Assembly: GCA_052170315.1 (NCBI GenBank) | Contig: JBQNAT010000004.1 | Span: forward strand, 62,001-126,000 | Direction of reading: 5' to 3' | DNA length: 64,000 nt | Origin: UBA9732 sp052170315 | Lineage (GTDB): Bacteria > Spirochaetota > Spirochaetia > Sphaerochaetales > Sphaerochaetaceae | Part shown: in pieces, positions 59,920 to 64,000 of the stretch | Layout of the letters: each line of letters begins with the position of its first letter | Position numbering within the stretch: the stretch's first letter is position 1 | Position numbers and translations under genes: made by a program | The notes under the pieces: generated by a model | Told to the model about the DNA's origin: nothing | The model's input: the letters and a program-made list of their open reading frames with translations, nothing else | The model's database searches: none

Positions 59920-60549
59920 TCAGCTCAGATTCACCACAGCGGAACGGAAAAGCATTGCCTCAACCTCGCTCTGAGTATGAGAAGACACGAAAGCCTCGTT
60001 CTCCTTAAGCAGTTTCGCGACGGATTCCTGAACCTTTCTTTTATCATAGCCCATTTCCACAAGGGCTTCCACAATATCCTGATATTTCCTGGAAGTTCCG
60101 GATGCCACGTTTTTCGGCTCCGAAGCCTCCTGAGTAAAGACAAGAGTATCACGCAGGGCAAGCACAATCTTCTGTGAAGTCTTGCTGCCAAGCCCAGGTA
60201 TCTTTGAAAGGAAATTCACGTCAGCCTGATCCAGAGCGGTAATGAAATCCTTTACACGGACGCCCGAAAGAATCTTCATAGCCTGCTTTGGACCTATCCC
60301 GTTTACCTTGATAAGTTCAAGAAACAGCCGTCTCTCCTCTTCGTCGGCAAAACCGAAAAGAGTCATCCCGTCATCTTTATGCTGGAGCCAGGTAAGCAGT
60401 CTTACTCTGCTTTTCTCAGACCCGTGAAGATTGGAAAGCCTAGATGCGGTCTGAGCCGAAATGATAAGTTCGAACTCAACGCTGCCGCCAAGGATTACCG
60501 CATTCTGAGCGCCCACCGTGATAAGCTGCCCTATAACCGCATTAATCAT
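59920..60549 (-). CDS. ruvA: Holliday junction DNA helicase subunit RuvA
   Basis: Junction-binding tetramer. I use ATG 60549 (209 residues), which overlaps the ruvC stop (ATGA). An OB-fold (MINAVIGQLITVGAQNAVIL), two helix-hairpin-helix motifs (VNGIGPKQAMKILSG and IPGLGSKTSQKIVLAL) and a C-terminal RuvB-binding domain (YQDIVEALVEMGYDKRKVQ) are in order. Nothing is odd apart from an unusual N-terminal MIN instead of MIG/MIA. Confidence 0.94.
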   Translation of the reverse strand: MINAVIGQLITVGAQNAVILGGSVEFELIISAQTASRLSNLHGSEKSRVRLLTWLQHKDDGMTLFGFADEEERRLFLELIKVNGIGPKQAMKILSGVRVKDFITALDQADVNFLSKIPGLGSKTSQKIVLALRDTLVFTQEASEPKNVASGTSRKYQDIVEALVEMGYDKRKVQESVAKLLKENEAFVSSHTQSEVEAMLFRSAVVNLS

Positions 60550-61043
60550 TTTATAAAACCCAGCCTCCCCGTAGTTGCGCCCGTATTGCAGAAACACACG
60601 GCTGCCGCAAGCGCATCGGCAGCATGATCAGGCCTTGGAATTTTATCAAGATTAAGAAGTATCCTGCACATTTCCTGAACCTGCTTCTTTTCCGCCCTGC
60701 CGTAGCCTGTAATGGCAGTCTTGAGCTGGAGCGGAGTGAACATGGATACACCCACATTCAGCCTGTAGGCGGCATACGTAACGGCGCCTATGACCTTCGC
60801 GACGCCTATGGCGGAAAGTTCGTTCTTCGCGAAGAAAATATCTTCCATTGAAACGTGCTGTATTTCGTACTTCTCAATAAGACTGCCGACTCCGCATGCT
60901 ATAAGCGATATCCTGCGGTTAAGGCTGTCCGCAGGCTTTGTGCTGATAACTCCATAACAAACAGGCCGGAGCTTCTGTCCATGAAAGTCAACAACGCCCC
61001 AGCCCGTATTAGCAATCCCCGGATCGATTCCAAGAACCAGCAT
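60546..61043 (-). CDS. ruvC: Crossover junction endodeoxyribonuclease RuvC
   Basis: Resolves Holliday junctions. The 165 residues carry the catalytic acids: D7 in VLGIDPGIANTGWG, the MEDIFFAKN Glu near 67, and the acidic pair in RPDHAADALAAA near the C-terminus. It follows yebC by 5 bases and overlaps ruvA. The yebC-ruvC-ruvA-ruvB order is common in bacteria. Confidence 0.96.
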   Translation of the reverse strand: MLVLGIDPGIANTGWGVVDFHGQKLRPVCYGVISTKPADSLNRRISLIACGVGSLIEKYEIQHVSMEDIFFAKNELSAIGVAKVIGAVTYAAYRLNVGVSMFTPLQLKTAITGYGRAEKKQVQEMCRILLNLDKIPRPDHAADALAAAVCFCNTGATTGRLGFIK

Positions 61044-61048
61044 ATCAA

Positions 61049-61786
61049 TTAATCTTCGTAGTCATCCGGAAGTTCAAGGTTAGTGGCTACGGACTGGACA
61101 TCATCCAGATCCTCAAGACGATCAATTATATTCATGACCTTCTGAGCCTTCTCCTTTTCCAGAGTGACTGTTTGCTCCGCAATCCTGCTGATATCCGCGC
61201 TGTCCTGCTCAAAACCGGCAGCCTGCATGGCTTCAAGAACCGGACCGAAATCCGCGGGAGAAGTTGTGACCTCTATCACATCGTCCGTAGCGGATACATC
61301 TTCGGCGCCGTTTTCAAGAGCGGCGTTGAAAATTTCGTCTTCAGTGTACCGGGAAGCGTCATAAGTAATGACTCCCTTTGTCTGGAACATATAGGAAACG
61401 CAGCCGGATGCTCCAAGAGAACCGCCCAGCTTGGTCAGTGTGCTTCTGACATCTGCGGCCGTCCTGTTTTTGTTATCTGTCAATGTGTCAACGATTATAG
61501 CAACTCCGCCGGGGGCATAACCCTCATAAACCAGCTCCATGAACACCGCGTTGCCCATTTCACCGGAACCCTTTTTTATGGCTCTTTCGATGTTGTCTTT
61601 GGGCATGTTTTCCGCTCTTGCCTTAAGCACTGCGGTTCTGAGTGCAGAGTTCGTATCCGGATCCGCCCCGCCCATTCTTGCGGCGACGCTAATCTCCTTG
61701 ATGAGTTTTGTGAACTTCTGACCACGTTTCTGGTCAGCGATACCTTTCTTGTGCTTGATGGTTGCCCACTTGCTATGACCTGACAT
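61049..61786 (-). CDS. yebC: YebC/PmpR family protein
   Basis: A 245-residue protein of the YebC family, starting MSGHSKWATIKHKKG, with the characteristic GGADPDTNSALRTAVLKARA and NMPKDNIERAIKKG. Members act as transcriptional regulators or as translation factors for stalled ribosomes at proline-rich stretches. Located upstream of ruvC. The promoter region contains an imperfect palindrome. Confidence 0.95.
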   Translation of the reverse strand: MSGHSKWATIKHKKGIADQKRGQKFTKLIKEISVAARMGGADPDTNSALRTAVLKARAENMPKDNIERAIKKGSGEMGNAVFMELVYEGYAPGGVAIIVDTLTDNKNRTAADVRSTLTKLGGSLGASGCVSYMFQTKGVITYDASRYTEDEIFNAALENGAEDVSATDDVIEVTTSPADFGPVLEAMQAAGFEQDSADISRIAEQTVTLEKEKAQKVMNIIDRLEDLDDVQSVATNLELPDDYED

Positions 61787-61810
61787 AAAAACCTCGTATA
61801 ATGATAATAC

Positions 61811-61846
61811 TTGACAAATTTACCATAGCAGTAAATTTACTGTCAA
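61811..61846 (-). promoter_or_regulatory. Palindromic promoter region of yebC
   Basis: On the minus strand TTGACA (61841-61846) begins a promoter-like element with a weak -10 (GTAAAT) 17 bases further. The same stretch is an inverted repeat: TTGACA-GTA-AATTTAC is mirrored by GTAAATT-TGTCAA around a 7-base centre, with one 3-base bulge. It could be an operator overlapping the promoter or a DNA hairpin. Confidence 0.4.
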
Positions 61847-61850
61847 TATA

Positions 61851-63026
61851 TCATACGTGAGCGTTCATGGACAATTGCCCTATCAGTTCACGTGCCGCCG
61901 CATCCGCGGTCATCAGCCCCTCTTCATCCGGCACAAGATTTTCACCCTCCGCATGGAATCCTCGGATTCCTGTCATTTTTTTCAGGTCGATTCCCCTGCC
62001 AATGAATTTTCCGGCACGCTTCAAATCAAGTCCGCCCGCATATCGCAGGCCCATAAGCGCCATTTCCTCAAAAGCCTCAAAATCAGAAAGTCTTTCAGTC
62101 TCATAACCGGAAAAAAAAGGCGTTTCCGCATAGCTGCGGACATTTTTCATAAAGTTGAACCTGCTTACTTTGCCATCCGCTGAAAATGCCGTTGACGCCG
62201 CGCCGGGACCAAGTCCCAGATATTGCCTGTAAGCCCAGTAGCGGCAGTTATGCACGCATCTGTATCCCTCTTTCGCGAAGTTTGATACCTCATAGTGCTC
62301 ATAGCCTTTGGAAGAAAGATAAGACCAAATATGCTTTAAAATAGCGTACTGCGCGTCCGAATCCGGAAGCGTAGGATTCTTTCGGAAAAGCGCAGTTCCC
62401 TCTTCAAGCGTAAGGGCATAAACGCTCAGGTGTTCTGAAGGATAATCTTTTACCAGCGCTTTTACATCGGATAAATCATCATGCCATGAGCCAAGACAGG
62501 TAATAAGGTCATAGCTTAAGGTACAGCCGGTCTCTTCATGAATGCGCTGCGAAAGTTCCAGCGCGCACCTTACGGAATCAGAAGCGGCATTCCTTCCAAG
62601 AAAAGCAAGCGCCTTTTGATTCAGGCTTTGAACACCCATCGAAAGGCGTGTAAAATATTTTCTGAACAACGGAAAAAACGAACAATCCAGACTTTCGGGA
62701 TTCATCTCGGTTGAAAATTCCGAAGGTCTTCCGTTTACGCATACAGCCTTTGCAATCCGCTCCAGCCTTGATGCACCCAGACAGCCCGGATTGCCGCCGC
62801 CGATAAAAGCCGTTTTGTAGCTTTGATGCCTCATAAATTCATTAACTATATTAATTTCTTCAATAAGTTTATCAGTAAAGGCATCAATCAAATCTGAAGG
62901 GCAACCCGCTTCCGAATAGAAAGCGCAGTAGCCGCACCTGGAAAAACAGAACGGTACATGGATATAGAGCGAAAGGTCTTTTGTAAAATCAAAGCTGTAA
63001 AGGAAAGTCTTTCGGCTATCGGTCAT
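61851..63026 (-). CDS. hemW: Radical SAM heme chaperone HemW-like protein
   Basis: Related to oxygen-independent coproporphyrinogen oxidase but of the HemW type. The 391 residues have the CxxxCxxC cluster motif as CFSRCGYC (C27, C31, C34), an AFIGGGNPG segment in place of the usual GGGTPS, GVQSLNQKALAFLGR, and the HemW-C domain at the end. HemW is a heme chaperone in other bacteria; whether this organism makes heme is not shown. It sits between lepB and yebC, one base after the lepB stop. Confidence 0.88.
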   Translation of the reverse strand: MTDSRKTFLYSFDFTKDLSLYIHVPFCFSRCGYCAFYSEAGCPSDLIDAFTDKLIEEINIVNEFMRHQSYKTAFIGGGNPGCLGASRLERIAKAVCVNGRPSEFSTEMNPESLDCSFFPLFRKYFTRLSMGVQSLNQKALAFLGRNAASDSVRCALELSQRIHEETGCTLSYDLITCLGSWHDDLSDVKALVKDYPSEHLSVYALTLEEGTALFRKNPTLPDSDAQYAILKHIWSYLSSKGYEHYEVSNFAKEGYRCVHNCRYWAYRQYLGLGPGAASTAFSADGKVSRFNFMKNVRSYAETPFFSGYETERLSDFEAFEEMALMGLRYAGGLDLKRAGKFIGRGIDLKKMTGIRGFHAEGENLVPDEEGLMTADAAARELIGQLSMNAHV

Positions 63027-63027
63027 T

Positions 63028-63996
63028 TCAATCGTTTATGAGAGAACCGAATCTGCTCAAAGGCCATATCCTGAAGACTGCGCGGCCGTTAATATTATCT
63101 GCGCTGACAGGACCGAAGTAGCGGCCGTCCTGTGAGTTGTCCCTGTTATCTCCAAGAGGAAGAACATGGCCCTCAGGCACGTAAACACCTATTTCATACT
63201 TCGCCCATTCGCTTCTGGCTTTCATGTCTGTGGGGTCAGCCATCATCTGCCCTATCGCAGTCTGTCTGTTGTATCCGTAGACATCCGTAAAGGAAACCGA
63301 ATTATCCATAGCCTGATAATCCGAAACAAGATGGCGCGGCATACTTCCTGTTGTTACCCCGCCTCTTGAAAGGCCATTAATACGTCCCATGGCGTTGTAC
63401 CAGACGTAGGTTGATTTATCTATTGACCTGTGCATAGCCTCGGAAAGCCCGTTCTCTTTTCTGAACGCTTTCTCTTCAGCGTACTCACCGGCACCCGAAG
63501 CCTTTATGTAGGCGTTTCCGTCAATGAATTTTACAGTATCGCCAGAAGCTGCCCCGGCGCGCTTTACAAGCAGTTTTTCCCTCATGTCGCCATTTTCATC
63601 AACATCAATATTTACAAATGAAAAAGTGCCCATGTAGAGGAATGTGCTGATAATGTTGAAAAACGGCCCCCTGCTTTCATAGCCCGGATTATAGAACGTA
63701 ATAATGTCATCACGGTCAGGTATGCGTGAATCCAGAATTTTCGGCCCCTGAGGGAAGGTTTCTATACCGTAGGTAAGTTTTGAAACCATTATCCTATCCT
63801 TAACAAGCAAGGTATCCTGCATTGAAGGCGAAGGAATAATGAAAAACTGGAAAATGTAAATGTTCAGTATGAACACAACGATTACTGCAAAAATTATATC
63901 GTTAATCCATGACAGCGTTTCACTGAGGAAAGTCCGGTTCTGTTTTTCGGCAAGCTTTTTCGCCTTTTTCTTTGTCAGGCGCTGTTCAGTGCGCAT
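63028..63996 (-). CDS. lepB: Signal peptidase I
   Basis: Membrane serine protease that removes signal peptides. The 322-residue protein has one predicted helix (about 30-53), the nucleophile S58 in IPSPSMQDTLL, the general base K145 in LLVKRAGAASGDTV, and GDNRDNSQDGRYFGPV near the C-terminus. An insertion of about 60 residues lies between the catalytic Lys and the GDNRDNS box, including a QTAIGQMMADPTDM segment. The ATG lies 4 bases from the window edge, so upstream context is not visible. Confidence 0.93.
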   Translation of the reverse strand: MRTEQRLTKKKAKKLAEKQNRTFLSETLSWINDIIFAVIVVFILNIYIFQFFIIPSPSMQDTLLVKDRIMVSKLTYGIETFPQGPKILDSRIPDRDDIITFYNPGYESRGPFFNIISTFLYMGTFSFVNIDVDENGDMREKLLVKRAGAASGDTVKFIDGNAYIKASGAGEYAEEKAFRKENGLSEAMHRSIDKSTYVWYNAMGRINGLSRGGVTTGSMPRHLVSDYQAMDNSVSFTDVYGYNRQTAIGQMMADPTDMKARSEWAKYEIGVYVPEGHVLPLGDNRDNSQDGRYFGPVSADNINGRAVFRIWPLSRFGSLIND

Positions 63997-64000
63997 CTGA

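Overview
The window looks like the chromosome of an uncultured spirochaete, most plausibly near the Sphaerochaeta/Treponema branch. The signs are a V-type ATPase operon with a DUF2764 gene in place of an F1Fo ATP synthase, a uvrA-lptD pair (an order I recall from Treponema), BMP-family nucleoside ABC transporters, an LptD with beta-barrel outer-membrane proteins, and a reduced division cluster. Nearly all genes lie on the minus strand in tight, often overlapping operons. There is no rRNA, CRISPR array, prophage or insertion sequence; one tRNA-Val is present.

Layout. 1-7.3 kb: division cluster read leftward, mraZ-rsmH-ftsL-ftsW-ftsQ-ftsA-ftsZ-xerC and a cut-off gene, behind a recognisable mraZ promoter with repeated boxes. 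7.5-13.2 kb: folD-miaB-sirtuin-typA-outer-membrane protein. 13.3-17.3 kb: plus-strand barrel and lipoprotein genes, a LysM/M23 protein, and a divergent truncated class B penicillin-binding protein. 17.3-27.9 kb: ispG-uvrA-lptD-phoH-pgpH-ybeY. 28-38.8 kb: a nucleoside hydrolase and two tandem paralogous BMP-type ABC transporter operons. 38.9-47.5 kb: V-ATPase genes E, DUF2764, A, B, D, I, K followed by pgsB-pgsC (poly-gamma-glutamate synthesis). 47.8-54.2 kb: uridine phosphorylase, mutS2 with a GIY-YIG-like gene, rsgA, rluD, a small membrane protein, and the PLP homeostasis gene. 54.3-57.6 kb: tRNA-Val, a PQ-loop-like protein, and a secreted 5'-nucleotidase/tyrosine-phosphatase fusion. 57.7-64 kb: lepB-hemW-yebC-ruvC-ruvA-ruvB-queA.

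The most interesting signal is a set of peptidoglycan-machinery genes that keep their fold but have lost their catalytic residues. FtsW has Arg where the catalytic Asp of SEDS glycosyltransferases should be, and its other conserved polar motifs are changed. The FtsI-like protein keeps its anchor and pedestal but lacks most of the transpeptidase domain, with Thr where the active-site Ser should be. The neighbouring LysM/M23 protein has lost all zinc ligands. The division cluster also lacks ftsI, mraY and every mur gene. Cultured Sphaerochaeta are reported to lack functional PBPs; this window suggests how a divisome might persist as pseudo-enzymes.

A second theme is nucleoside salvage: the secreted 5'-nucleotidase, two BMP transporters, nucleoside hydrolase and uridine phosphorylase could together turn external nucleotides into bases and sugars. 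All identifications come from reading motifs by eye; no database search was possible.
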